From Adiantum capillus-veneris (lineage: Eukaryota > Streptophyta > Polypodiopsida > Polypodiales > Pteridaceae), in the NCBI GenBank assembly GCA_014529385.2, contig CM043942.1:104796141-104856140 (forward strand): a DNA stretch of 60,000 nucleotides, read 5' to 3'. The number at the start of each line of letters is the position of its first letter. The first letter of the stretch is position 1. Of this stretch, positions 1 through 11,431 are shown one piece after another. The notes under the pieces were generated by a model. It had not been told where the DNA came from and made no database searches. It worked only from the letters and a program-made list of their open reading frames with translations. A program made the position numbers and the translations under genes.

Positions 1-876
1 ACAAAAGGGGAAAGGGGGACACATGTCAGAAGGCTATCACTTATGCTGCTTAATAGCCATTGGCTTGACTTGGGGAGGTCCAATGGGGAGCCTGCAAGAG
101 CAAATAGCAAGAGGGCTCGCCCAAGAGAGAGAGGGGGATGATTTTTGCAAGGCATTATCACACACACACACACACACAATCTCATGTGTGAAGAAAGAGA
201 AGACTATCTCTTCCCAAGCTTTAATGGAGAGCTCATCACCTACTCCAAGCTTGTGAGATAGAAGCCTACATCGACACACTCTTGGCTTGTGGATGCAAAT
301 CCAACCAAGAGCCAAGCTTCAATGCATGCTCATATCCTCTCTCAAGCTAATTACTAAGCTAAAGCTATGCTAATATGAGTGATTATGTGAAGAGATGTAC
401 ATCTTTCTCGTAAGATACTCCTTCTTCCTCTCAATCTACTCTCATACCCTTCTAGCTCTCACCATCTTCGAAGGTGTGTGAGGTCTTGGGTCTGAGAACG
501 GGGATAATTAAAGTTGTGTTTACTAAGTGTTTTGCTTAGTGCATGAAGCTTTCATCTTCATTGCACTAGCTAGTCTTGAAGGAACACAAAGAATTGTATT
601 GTACAATGTCTCTCTTGATGGGAGAAACCATAATACAAAGCCTTTTGGAGGGGGGACCGGCTCCATGCAAATCCGGTCCTCAACTGTTGTCAATAGCTTA
701 ATTTCTCTCTCTTTTGAAAGTATTGTTGATGCTATCTAACTAGGTGTTATGCTTTTTGTTGCTCTCTCCACCCAAGCACTCTTGTAATTCTCATTAGGAA
801 TCTATTCTAATGAAATGCCCACTATGTTCATGCTAATTTCCGCTACACACAAGTTTTTAGGCCATTAAATGTTACA
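1..876 (+). repeat. 5' LTR, right part only
   Basis: Corresponds to 6776-7651, the last 876 bases of the 1615-base 3' LTR; the first 739 bases lie before the window. It ends in GTTACA directly before the primer-binding site and contains a short (CA)n tract near 160. Confidence 0.95.
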
Positions 877-877
877 T

Positions 878-889
878 TGGTATCAGAGC
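878..889 (+). other. Primer-binding site for initiator-Met tRNA
   Basis: TGGTATCAGAGC, the standard plant LTR-element primer site complementary to the 3' end of initiator tRNA-Met, starts two bases after the LTR end. It fixes the LTR boundary at 876. The 404 bases from 890 to 1293 are leader without a supported ORF. Confidence 0.95.
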
Positions 890-1293
890 TCAAGGTTTCT
901 CTTTTCTTACTCAAGAAGGGAGGTCCTCAACCTAGCTATAAATGGTTGGTATTATTAATTGACTGTGAGTAAGTAGAATAGGGATTTTTCAGCCTTGTAG
1001 TGCGCCTGTCTTTGTGCAATTAACTGGGCATCACCGTCGAGAGCTATGGTGTTAATAGTGGAGTCCTACGGGGCTTGCCTATGGCTTAACCACTATTGAG
1101 CTATTAGAAGCTTGACATGATCCGGTGGTGTTTTGGTGTCGAAAGACCCTCTCTTCTATTCCTTGCAATTAATGGTATTCGAGCCGCGGGTACAATAGCT
1201 TGAGTGCTTTTTCTAAAGGGGTAAAGAGGAGTAGCAACTAGGGCTTGAAGTGCCAAAGTACACCTAAAAAGTTTACACCTAAAAGTTGTTAGA

Positions 1294-2715
1294 ATGGCTG
1301 ACAATAACTTTGATTTTCCTCATGAGCAAGCTACTAATGATGCTTCAATGCTTGTTAACTATCTTGTTTCTAGGATTCAACAAGCCATGGGCAATCCATC
1401 TCTCCAAAGTGAAGTGCAACGGCAGCTCCGTGTTCACAGGATTCTCCAAGCTCATCACCATGTCAACTGAAAACCTAGGAAGCCTCCTTGTGAGACTCCC
1501 AAAAGAGGTCTCTCTCCGATTCGGGAAGAAGAAGAGAATCCATACGAAGGGCTCAAGAATTTAGTTCTTGATGATGCATCTCCTTCCCAAAGGAGAACTC
1601 AAGAGACTCCACGGAAGGAACGAGAAAGAAGTGAGTCTCCCGCCACCTCCGCGGAGATGGCTCCACGAAGACGGCGGGCTAAACGCTTTCCATCACCACC
1701 AAAGCGGAGAAGACCATCACACTCTTCTCCACGCTATAATTCAAAGAGGGATCATAAAAAGAACGAGAAGAAAAAGGCGAGAAAGAGGACACCCTCTTCT
1801 CCATATTCTTCATCCTTTTCCTCTTATGAAAGTGATGGTAAAGACGACGAAGATCAAGACAAGAAAAAGGCGAGAAAGAGGTCACCCTCTTCTCCACCTT
1901 CTTCAAATTCTTCACCTTTTGAAGAAAGTGATGGTGCAACCTTTGAACCATAAAAAAGAAGAGGCCATAGGAAATCCTATGCCGCATGGAAGAGGTCATC
2001 CAAGCTGAAGAATTGCAAAGAGGGAGGGAAGAGCATCTCTTTTCTTACCTATGACGGCACCTTTGGTGCTACGGACAAAGTCTTGGCCTTTATCCAGCAA
2101 TTTGATACGGCGTTTGGAGATGAGGGCTTCACGCAGTCCTCTAAGCTATGCCATGTAGCTATGCACTTTCAAAAGTCCGCCAGGCAATAGTGGTCTAGCC
2201 TACGAGCCAACGGTGAAGCTCCACGAACATGGAAAGCTTTAAGAGCTTCCATTATGAAGTAGTTTTTGGCCACCGATGCCAAAGATAAAGTACTCACCGA
2301 ATGGCGAAGCGTAAAGCTCTGTCCCAATGAATCCATCCACAAATATGTAGAAAAGTTTTGGGACCTACAACTCAAAGCCACTGTCTTTAAAAAGTTGGAT
2401 TTTGGAGAGCAAAAGCAACAATTTTGTGCGGGCTTAACCGAAGAAATGGTGGAGTATGTCAACTCCCAAAGGCCACGTACCATATCGGCGGTAATACACC
2501 ATACTATGGTGGCCTCACGAATAAATTTCCAAACGGGGGCTAAAAGAAATAATAAGCCCCCGGAAAACAAGGGTTCCAATGAGCCTAAGGGGAAGGACAA
2601 TGTCCATCTCCTAAGGGCAACTCCAACAAAGCTAAAGAGAAGGGATTTTACAAAGGTAAGAACAAAATCTCTCCTGAAGAGCTTGAGCGTTATCGCAAGG
2701 ATAACCGGTATATAG
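1294..2715 (+). pseudogene. gag: Ty3 gag (capsid) pseudogene
   Basis: Gag would form the virus-like particle. The start is the ATG at 1294, the first ATG of a frame that stays coding-like to about 2620. In that one frame there are stops at 1468 (TGA), 1951 (TAA), 2188 (TAG) and 2260 (TAG). The N-terminal part (about 1657-1950) encodes a basic Arg/Lys/Ser/Pro-rich linker with two diverged KKARKR-PSSP repeats. The retrotransposon gag domain lies at about 2040-2520, with the usual Trp-rich start, TW motif and F-GL motif. Near 2600-2625 the frame shifts by one. A knuckle-like stretch at about 2670-2730 lacks the cysteines, so nucleic-acid binding is probably lost. Confidence 0.85.
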
Positions 2716-2726
2716 ATGCTAAGGAA

Positions 2727-4283
2727 ATGGGTAACACTATCCCCATTGTACATACAGCAGCTTTCAACAAGTCAATAAAGAGCTCTATTTCCGTGTACAT
2801 GATTTTTGTTAAAGATTCTCAAACTGAACCTAATGCTTTAACAGAAGAAAATAAAAGCAACCAAAAGGAATTAGAGTTATCCAATTTTCTCAAGGGGTTT
2901 CAAGATGTTTTTATTGACGACATCCCTTGTGAGCTACCTCCTAAACGAGGTAATGATGACCATGCAATTGAACTTCTTCCAGGGAGTTCACCGCCTAAGA
3001 AACCTCTTTATAGAGTTTCTTAAGCTCAAAAAGAGGAGATTATGCGGTAAGTGCATGAGTTAGTTGAGAAGGGCATGGTTAGGCCTAGCTCATCTCCATT
3101 TTGCTCACCTGTGCTACTAGTGCAAAAGAAAGACGACACATATCGTATGTGTGTCGACTATAGAGCACTAAATAGGATCACTATCAAGAATAGGTTTCCC
3201 GTTGCACGGGTAGAAGACCTTTTTGATAAGCTACAAGGATCGACCTACTTCAGTAGGATTGACCTAAAAAGTGGCTATCATCAAATAAGGATAGTTAATC
3301 AAGACATTGTAAAGACCGTATTTCGCACCACATTTGGTCATTACGAATACATTGTCATGCTTTTTGGCTTGACCAATGCACCAGCCACATTCAATCGCTT
3401 GATGGAGAAGCTGTTCAGGCCTCATTGAACCTTCACTCGAGTGTTCTTTGATGATATTATCATCTACTCTAATTCATTAGACGAACACAAGCAACACGTC
3501 CAGGTAATATTTAAAGTTTTGAGAGAGAATAAACTTTATGTTAATCGAAAGAAAAGTGAATTTTTCTTGCAAGAGATTCAGTATTTAGGTCATATTATCT
3601 CTCAAGATGGCATCCAAATGGATCCATCAAAGTTAGAGGTAATAAAAGGATGGCCTAAACCAAGGAATCTTCATGAACTAAGAAGCTTTATAGGTATGTG
3701 TGCATACTATAGACGCTTCATAGAAAAGTTCTCACGAATGGCGGGACCATCACATGACCTAACAAAGAAAAGCGTTAGGTATACATGGTCTGCTAAGGAG
3801 AACAATGCTTTTGAAAAGCTTATCTCTCAACCTGTACTTACACTACCGGATCTCTCAAAACCATTTGAGGTCCAATGTGATGCTTGTGGTGATTGCCTTG
3901 GAGCTGTTTTACTCGAAGAAGGGTACGCCATAGGCTATGAGAGTCGAAGGCTCGACCCTGTTGAGCAAGCTCTAGGCATATATGAAAAGGAACTCCTTGT
4001 AGTTCTACATGCCTTAGACTCATGGGAGCACTATTTATTGGGGACTCCTTTCATTCTGCGAACGGATCACCAAAGTCTTAAGTACTTCATGACGCAGACC
4101 AAGCTCTCTGACAAACAAATGAGGTGGGCGAATTTCCTTTCGCAATTTCATTTTCATATTGCTCACATTGCTGGCAAGCATAATCAAGTAGCTGATGCAC
4201 TCTCAAGACGGACGAGAGTGAATGCGGTTTCCATAGCAACTCACAATGATCTATCTTCAATGATAGATGAGTACGAGATGTGA
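2727..4283 (+). pseudogene. pol: Ty3 reverse transcriptase-RNase H, broken
   Basis: The element's reverse transcriptase copies its RNA and RNase H removes the template. The same frame is readable from about 2620. A pre-RT linker (about 2880-3020) is followed by RT with CVDYRALN (about 3155), [14 protein letters not shown] (about 3250), [10 protein letters not shown] (about 3365) and the catalytic FFDD box at 3444-3455. Then come YLGH, the YYRRF connector and RNase H with DACG near 3880, TDHQSL and ADALSR. Stops are TAA 3021, TAA 3048 and TGA 3426; a frameshift near 4275 leads into integrase. No aspartic protease DTG/DSG motif is visible between gag and RT, so the protease appears deleted. The catalytic motifs themselves survive. 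Confidence 0.93.
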
Positions 4284-5419
4284 TTTCAGCCCTTGCATTA
4301 GGGAAGAAAGAAGAACCATTTACTTTACAAGATGGTTATCTTCTCTATGGAAATAGACTATGCGTTACTAACTCATTACGTGAGAAAGTAATGTATGAAT
4401 CTCATGCTCCACCGTATGCGGGGCATAGAGGGATTCAGTCTACCTTAAAGGGAATTGAAACATATTTCTATTGGCCTACCATGAAAGTGAACATACAAGA
4501 GTATGTTTCTAAATGTGTGGTTTGCCAAAGGCCAAAATTTGATAGAGGGAAGCAACTTGGATTGCTTCAACCCTTGCCAATTCCTAATTCACCATGGGAG
4601 AGCATATCCATGGATTTTATCTTTGGATTGCCTAAGTCTATCCATGGGAATACGAGAATATGGACGATAGTAGACAGGTTCAGTAAACAAGCTCATTTTA
4701 TACCTATCAAAAAGACTATCAAAGCCCATCAAATGGCAACCCTCTTCATTTCACAAATTTTCAAGTACCATGGCTTGCCAATGTTTATAATGTCGGATAG
4801 AGATCCTAGAATGACCAGTAATTTCTGGACGGGTCTCTTTGAGAATTTAGGAACAAGGCTAAACTTATCTTCGGCCTATCATCCACAAACGGATGGCCAA
4901 AGTGAAATAGCTAACCTAACAATTCTCGATCTACTAAAAGCCTATGTAATGGAAGTAGATCAAAGATCCCATTGGGAGAAGTACTTACCCTTAGTGGAGT
5001 ATGCTTACAATAACACTGTACATACTTCCACGGGAAAAGCACCTTTCGAGGTAATTGAGGGAAGATCAAAAAGTCCCTTGCTACTTAAGGTACATGGGAA
5101 GATCTTCGCTGCAGATGAGTATAGCCGAGACCTACAAGAATCTTTTCAAAAGATTAAGGATGCTATCTCTATCTCAGAGCAAAGGCAAAAGGCTGCTGCT
5201 GACAAGCACAGAAGAGCCCAAGACTTTAAAGAAAACGATTGGGTCTTGTTAAAGTTTCCTAAGGCTCGATTAAGGCACACGACGGGCAAGAATCCTACGG
5301 GCCACCAAAAGTACTATGCTAAACTAGCAAAAAGGTACTATGGTCCCTTCCAGATTCTTAGGCCAATCAATGAGATGGCCTATCCAATCATTGGATCATA
5401 CACAATGCTTTCCATGTGA
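4280..5419 (+). pseudogene. pol: Ty3 integrase, long open segment
   Basis: Integrase inserts the cDNA. This 379-codon segment is open. It holds the zinc-binding region (His residues near 4420-4430, CVVCQ at about 4516) and the full DDE core: D in MDF at about 4612, D in SDRDPRMTSNFW at about 4793 and E in DGQSE at about 4907. The GPF motif is at about 5342. It begins one frame away from RNase H and ends early because of a frameshift near 5380, just before the IHNAFHV region, so the link to the chromodomain is broken by one base. This is the best-preserved enzyme of the element. Confidence 0.95.
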
Positions 5420-5679
5420 GCCTATTAAAGCCTTACAAAAGAGATCCACCTCAAGAACAAACTATTGAAGACCCACCGGAGATCGAGGACCAAGAGAAGG
5501 TGCTGCAGCCCGAGTCCATTCTCCGACATGAAGACAAGGTATTAATAGGCGGTAAGACTATCCGACGATATCTTATTAAGTTTAAGAATTATCCTTTTGA
5601 AGATGCTAGATGGATGCAAGGCATACAATTAAAGGATAACCTAAACCTTGTCAATGCTTACAATGCTTCCCAAGAGTAA
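5416..5679 (+). pseudogene. Chromodomain at the integrase C-terminus
   Basis: After an SLLKPY linker the frame encodes a chromodomain of about 50 residues (about 5510-5660) with ILRHEDK, RYLIKFKNYPFEDARWM and a helical LKDNLNLVNAY end. Chromodomains steer chromovirus integration towards particular histone marks. It ends with TAA, the natural end of the polyprotein. The aromatic positions expected for methyl-lysine binding cannot be judged without alignment. Confidence 0.88.
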
Positions 5680-6036
5680 GCAAATGTACAAAATGTTAAA
5701 AATGAACAAATTTTTTTTGTCTTATAAGACTCTGTTTTTCTTTATTGTTCACAAAAATGAAGTAGTATGCATGCTTAGATCAAGTTTGCGGAGACGACGT
5801 CTCCCAAACACCAAGTAGAGCTTGTAACTCTACTATGGAAGACTGATAGGACTAATGTGCAGACATGCTTGCGGCAGCCTCATGCTCTCAAGCGCCAGAT
5901 GGACTAGTCATCCATTGTGGAATGATGTCATAGGGTAACATAGGGATCCTCTACCCGCTAAGAAAAGGACTCATGAATATGCTTTATCTTCTCTACACCA
6001 TAGTCAAGGACGACTATGATTTCAAGAGAGAGGTAA
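5680..6036 (+). other. 3' noncoding region with hairpins and polypurine tract
   Basis: No ORF. Two short inverted repeats are visible: GGAGAC/GTCTCC around 5790-5805 and CATAGTC (5999-6005)/GACTATG (6012-6018). A purine-rich tract, CAAGAGAGAGG (about 6023-6033), precedes the 3' LTR and should serve as primer for plus-strand DNA. Confidence 0.75.
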
Positions 6037-7651
6037 TGTGATAATAATCAATATCTAATTCTCCTAAATGATTTTCTCATGTTAAACTGATCATTTAATA
6101 TGGGGAAGTGCCAGGGGAAAAAAAGCTAGAATATTGGTTAAGCTAGCAGACCGGCCACAGTAGGGATCCAAAGGAGGGAAAATAGGGATCCAAAGGGGGG
6201 GGGGGGCCATCTGCAGAAGAACCATGTGCAAAAATGGGCTAAAAAGACCCTAAGGTTCAGCCCATTAAGACTTCCAAAATGCTAAGGTTCCAAAATTCAA
6301 AGGTTGTGTCTAAAGGTCAACCTTAAGGGAATTGGATGCTTTGTGTGTGACCAAAAAAGTCTTTGAATATCCCTACATAGGAGGGGGTGAGCCTAGCAAG
6401 TAGGGGATGAGAGAGAAGGCCACACACACACACACACACACACACAAGCTCCCATTACACAAAGGGAATGAGGGACACATGTCAGCTCCCTAGGCCAGAT
6501 GTCCACAAGGTGTACCCAATTCCTATTGGATGACCCTTGAAGTGGAACAATGAGAATTAGGCTAGAGTAAATTTAGCCTAATTAATTTTAAAACACTTAA
6601 TAAAAAGAACCAATGAAAATTAAGTCTCCTGGATGATAATTGGACAGCCCGTGAAGGGGTCCAATAGGAATTGAGCAGCCCAATGGGCTACTTAATTCCT
6701 ATTGGTCAGAATGGGGAAAGGTCCAATGGGGATTTAATTCATTTAAATCAATTAAGTTTAATTGATTGAGCTCTCACAAAAGGGGAAAGGGGGACACATG
6801 TCAGAAGGCTATCACTTATGCTGCTTAATAGCCATTGGCTTGACTTGGGGAGGTCCAATGGGGAGCCTGCAAGAGCAAATAGCAAGAGGGCTCGCCCAAG
6901 AGAGAGAGGGGGATGATTTTTGCAAGGCATTATCACACACACACACACACACAATCTCATGTGTGAAGAAAGAGAAGACTATCTCTTCCCAAGCTTTAAT
7001 GGAGAGCTCATCACCTACTCCAAGCTTGTGAGATAGAAGCCTACATCGACACACTCTTGGCTTGTGGATGCAAATCCAACCAAGAGCCAAGCTTCAATGC
7101 ATGCTCATATCCTCTCTCAAGCTAATTACTAAGCTAAAGCTATGCTAATATGAGTGATTATGTGAGGAGATGTACATCTTTCTCGTAAGATACTCCTTCT
7201 TCCTCTCAATCTACTCTCATACCCTGCTAGCTCTCACCATCTTCGAAGGTGTGTGAGGTCTTGGGTCTGAGAACGGGGATAATTAAAGTTGTGTTTACTA
7301 AGTGTTTTTCTTAGTGCATGAAGCTTTCATCTTCATTGCACTAGCTAGTCTTGAAGGAACACAAAGAATTGTATTGTACAATGTCTCTCTTGATGGGAGA
7401 AACCATAATACAAAGCCTTTTGGAGGGGGGACCGGCTCCATGCAAATCCGGTCCTCAACTGTTGTCAATAGCTTAATTTCTCTCTCTTTTGAAAGTATTG
7501 TTGATGCTATCTAACTAGGTGTTATGCTTTTTGTTGCTCTCTCCACCCAAGCACTCTTGTAATTCTCATTAGGAATCTATTCTAATGAAATGCCCACTAT
7601 GTTCATGCTAATTTCCACTACACACAAGTTTTTAGGCCATTAAATGTTACA
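6037..7651 (+). repeat. 3' LTR, complete (1615 bp)
   Basis: Starts TGTGATAATAATC directly after the polypurine tract and ends GTTACA, giving the canonical TG...CA ends. It contains a G12 run at 6195-6206, a (CA)n tract at about 6420-6446 and a second (CA)n near 6935. The right half is 99.5% identical to 1-876. Short ORFs inside it on both strands also occur in the 5' LTR and are not genes. Confidence 0.95.
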
Positions 7652-7878
7652 ATATCTCTCTCTTGTTGCAGAACGTCCTTTCTTGTAGCCGATTGCTTAG
7701 TGTAGCCATACAAGCCATGGTGGCCATCTCCGACATAATTCATTAAGGATGTAATATCTTCAAAAGGTAGAGTGGATTTTGTGATGGGATGCTTTGGATA
7801 CATTTTGACGTCCATCCAAAGGTCCACATTTTTCATGCCGTGTGATCTTAAGTTCTCCTTCGAAGCTTCAGAAAGTGT
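7652..7878 (-). pseudogene. Exon-like coding fragment of unknown product, abutting the LTR insertion
   Basis: On the minus strand about 75 codons are open from a possible AG acceptor at 7879-7880 to the LTR junction at 7651. The composition is protein-like (for example SEASKENLRSHGMKNVDLWM and VGDGHHGLYGYTK). I do not recognise the family. The Ty3 element begins exactly where the open frame is interrupted, so it may have inserted into or next to an exon. A chance ORF is possible. Confidence 0.3.
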
Positions 7879-8305
7879 CTACGGTTTGTTTTTCTTGCAA
7901 AGGGTTTATGTGCATGTGATATACATGTCTCCTATTCCTCGTAGAAGTTCTTCGTGGAGAAGCTACAAGTGTTAACTGAGACATGACTAATCAAAATTGT
8001 GTGCAGAAGGGAGGTGGCGGCGATTGAGAATGGCACTTTGAATATTGCACACGCGAGAGAGAACGCAGGAGGGAATGGGGGAAAGAAGGAGGCGAGGAAA
8101 TAGAGCTTAGTTTTCAAAAATGTAGAAGATTGAGACATTCGACATTGAATTCAGTAGCCATCGCGCATAGTGAAGTGTTATCATGATTTGAATACTTTTG
8201 GGTTTTTTAATAAATGTACCTTGCATGAATAAGATATCCAAATTTAAGAAAACAGGTATGAAAAAGGGTTAAAATGAATTTTCTATTATCTCTCTCTATG
8301 CTGAC

Positions 8306-9241
8306 ATGGCATTTCTTACAAGGCCCAAATTTGAGTCCAAACTTTTCCTAATGTGCCCACACACATTTATCTGCATTCCTAATGATCATATGGACAAGGA
8401 TATTGTGCTAGGAGTTCCATGGATGAGAACGTATAAAGTTGTCCAAGATTGGGAGGATAAGGTTCTTGAATTAACACTCAAAGGTGGACAATTATGAGTA
8501 CCATTTTCTCATAGCCGTGAAGAGTGGAAGGACGCTCTTAAAACTCCAAAGCTACTAGAAAACAGGATCCACTCAGCTCCAATGACCACTACTCCACAGT
8601 GATTCCATCCTCATAATACCAGCATGCAAGAAACGAGGCAATTTTGTCTACCCAAAGCCCATCTTCCCAAAAACTCTAAGCAGATTTGGGTGCCTAAGAA
8701 ACTGATGAGTGCTAAAAAAGTTCACAACCAGCACCTCACCATCAACCATAACAAAGAACACCAAAGTTACCACCAACTAAATGGATATGGAAATCCAAGT
8801 AGCAGCTTGAAGCCAAGCCCACATCGAAGACGATGTCCAAATGGCAACCCATGGAAAAAATAAGCAAAGTGGTGTACAAATGGGTGCCAAAGCTTCATCC
8901 ATTACCTGCAAACCACCGACTATAGTGCTACATGACTCGAGGACCATTGATTGTTGTATGCAAGGAACTATCAAGTACAAGCATCAAAGGCATCAATGAA
9001 CAAGATGCTTTGTCATCTACAACCCTTGTGCTCACAACTCAAACCAACCTCTTGCACCGCATTGTGTTTTAATTGCATTGACCTCACTAGCATGATAGAT
9101 CCAACCTCGTCTATGCATAGACATGACTTGAGTACCCATGCGCATTGCACAACCTGGGATAGACTCTGTGGTCCTGTAGCACTCAGGCAAGGAGGGGGAG
9201 AGGCATTCTCAATGTGGACCCATATATTCAAAATAGATTGA
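8306..9241 (+). pseudogene. Decayed retroelement ORF with aspartic-protease-like segment
   Basis: A single reading frame can be followed for about 930 bases through stops at 8495, about 8600, 8861 and later. Residues at about 8380-8490 (DIVLGVPWMRTYKVVQDWED) match the C-terminal half of a Ty3-type retropepsin, which usually has a LGMPWL...IDW pattern. The catalytic DTG/DSG half is not visible. The following Lys/Gln/His-rich segment has two WVPK-like motifs. A purine tract, AAGGAGGGGGAGAGG, at about 9188-9203 could be a polypurine tract, but no LTR pair was found. Confidence 0.5.
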
Positions 9242-11431
9242 GAAAAGGACAGTGTTTTGAAGTGCTTGTATGTTAATATGTGGAATTTTGTAATTCAAAA
9301 GTAAAATTCCCTTATAAGTAAAGAGAATGGAGACTATGTAATATGATTACCCCTTGGTGTGTGTACGAATAGTGTAAATATAATTAAAAAAGTCAAAAAT
9401 ATTATATTTTTAACTCTTTTTTCTTGTTTATCAACCAAAAAAGTGATCAAAATGGAAAAATCCACAAAAATATGGCCAAGTCAGGTGTTTCTATGTGTTT
9501 AGATAATTTTTAAATTGGTTTTTCATTTTTTGGATTACTTTAGTACTTTTTTTAATCTAATAAAAAAAGTTCAAAAATAGAAAGTAAATAATAAACATAC
9601 CTTGATGATCACGAAGAGAAGACAGACGAACATGTCAAATCTTGTTCAATTTTGATGACGACGACAAAAAGCCTAAATTGGGTTGGCAATGCTTGATTTG
9701 GTGAATTTCTCAAAAAAGGAGCAATCAAAATCCAAACGATAAATTGTTTGAAAGGAAAGTGTACTACACAATTTAGTAGGACTAACCAAGGAGTTTGAGA
9801 GAGAATGAGTCGGGAAGCCTAGGTACGTATAGCCCAAGTAGGCCAAAACTAGTCTCATTTCTATTTTGACCTTCTTGGAGAGAGCTCTGAGAGCTAGTTT
9901 TTTGCGCGCTTTCACCCACTTCTATCAGCCTCTATGTTTTTTTTGGGTCAAGGTAGCTCAAAAAAACCCTAGGTTAGTAGAACCACCCTGGTAAAGAACA
10001 TAGGCAAAATTGACCATAACTCTTAGATTTGTGGACGAAATCATACCAAACCTGAAGGAGGGCATATTAACCATTGGTAGAGCATTCCCAATGAGTCATA
10101 TGATCATTTGACTCAGGGCTAAGGGGGTCTATAGATAATAAGTTTAAATTTGGCCCGAAGTTGAAATTGCATCATGACTTCACAGAGAGCTTTCCATAGG
10201 TATTATAACCAATGTACCTAGGTGCAATCAAAAGGAAAGCTCGATTGAGGCCCCGAAAATAAGAAATCGGTTTGGATTGCCACAAAGCATCATTTTTTAG
10301 CTAAGGCCTCAAAACTACTCCAAACAGGATCAAATTTGGTAGGGCCACTCCTCAAGACATATGGAGCATCATTCCATTCAAATTTGGGGGGGAAATGACC
10401 TATTTCAAGTGTCGAGAGCAACACCACCAAAGTCAAAGGACCGAGGGCTGAACAAACTTCAAGAGACCAAAATCAATTCCAATAAGGGCTAAAAGTTACA
10501 CCTTAGGCTTAAAGGACAAGTGTATATCATTGTAAGTCGGAAAATCTAAAAATTTTCATTCTTAGATAATAAGTGTGACTATTACCTCCTGATCCCAAAC
10601 TGTCCCCTTTTCACTTTTTCTCTTCATGCACACCATCCTTATGATGCATCAAACCCCTGAACCCCCTTACAAGTAAAAAATCACTCATTTCTTGTTCACA
10701 ACACAAAAAACACACTAAAGCTTCCAAATCCCAAAATATGGCCTAAGGGAAAACCACTTGCAAATTCAAAATATGAAAAATCACATTCAGAGCTTGGAAA
10801 CACCTTCTACAACCTGCGCAAAGCACAAAAAATGCAAAAAAAGCTGAAATTTGTTAGAGTAAATAATAAGCGCTCTTAATATCTCATGTGACCAAATGAC
10901 CCCAAAATGTAAAATTCTTCATACCATCAATCTATCATGTTATCACATTAAGCCTACACACCAAATTTGGCTCAATTTGGACAACAAAAAGTTTTTGCAC
11001 CAACACTTAGTGATTTTTAGAGCCTTCCAACCAAAAAGTGATCCCAACCTGGCATCCATGCATCCAAATCCACCCAAACTTTAAATCCTATCTATTTCCA
11101 TTTCCTATAACCCATGAGCATAGCCAAAAGCTAGATTTGATGCCAATAGGTGGTGCCCAATTTTGGCTTTGGACTTTATTAGAGGGTATAAATGCACTCC
11201 TAGATAATAAGTGCGCTTAATATCTTAGATGCAATGTTTTGTCAAAAGCACTTTCTAATGTTCATACTTTATGTCTATGGGTCAATGTAGTAATTAGTTG
11301 GCTTTAATTGTGAATGTGGATTGCAAAGTCTCAATTATAGCTTAAAAGGCAATTTTCTTCTTTAAATGCACCTAATGCATAGACATGGTGTGATTGCACC
11401 AAAATCAATGCAGAACCAGCCCTCCACCCAC
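9242..11431. other. AT-rich stretch without a supported gene
   Basis: No coding region on either strand is convincing. A TAGATAATAAGT-like word recurs at about 10131, 10563, 10862 and 11201, each next to unrelated sequence. The region looks like degraded LTR or leader DNA of an old retroelement, but no LTR ends were identified. Confidence 0.4.

Larger units (their letters stand above)
1..7651 (+). mobile_element. Ty3/Gypsy chromovirus, nearly complete, left LTR truncated by window edge
   Basis: An LTR retrotransposon in sense orientation. The order is partial 5' LTR, initiator-Met primer site, leader (890-1293, no ORF), gag, RT-RNase H, integrase, chromodomain, polypurine tract and 3' LTR. 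RT before integrase plus a C-terminal chromodomain defines a chromovirus. The two LTRs match at a constant offset of 6775 bases with only four substitutions over 876 bases (391, 451, 534 and 842) and no indels, so insertion was recent. Despite this, gag-pol has at least seven in-frame stops and three frameshifts, and no protease active site is visible between gag and RT. The left target duplication is outside the window. The copy is therefore non-autonomous and was probably mobilised in trans (inference). Confidence 0.95.

Noticed and set aside
23-315. Matching short ORFs at 23-315 and 6762-7090 on both strands
   Set aside because: They are identical because both are parts of the same LTR pair. 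No domain is present.
2169-2753. 194-codon minus-strand ORF
   Set aside because: Antisense shadow of the gag domain. Composition suits the plus-strand reading, which shows the gag motifs.
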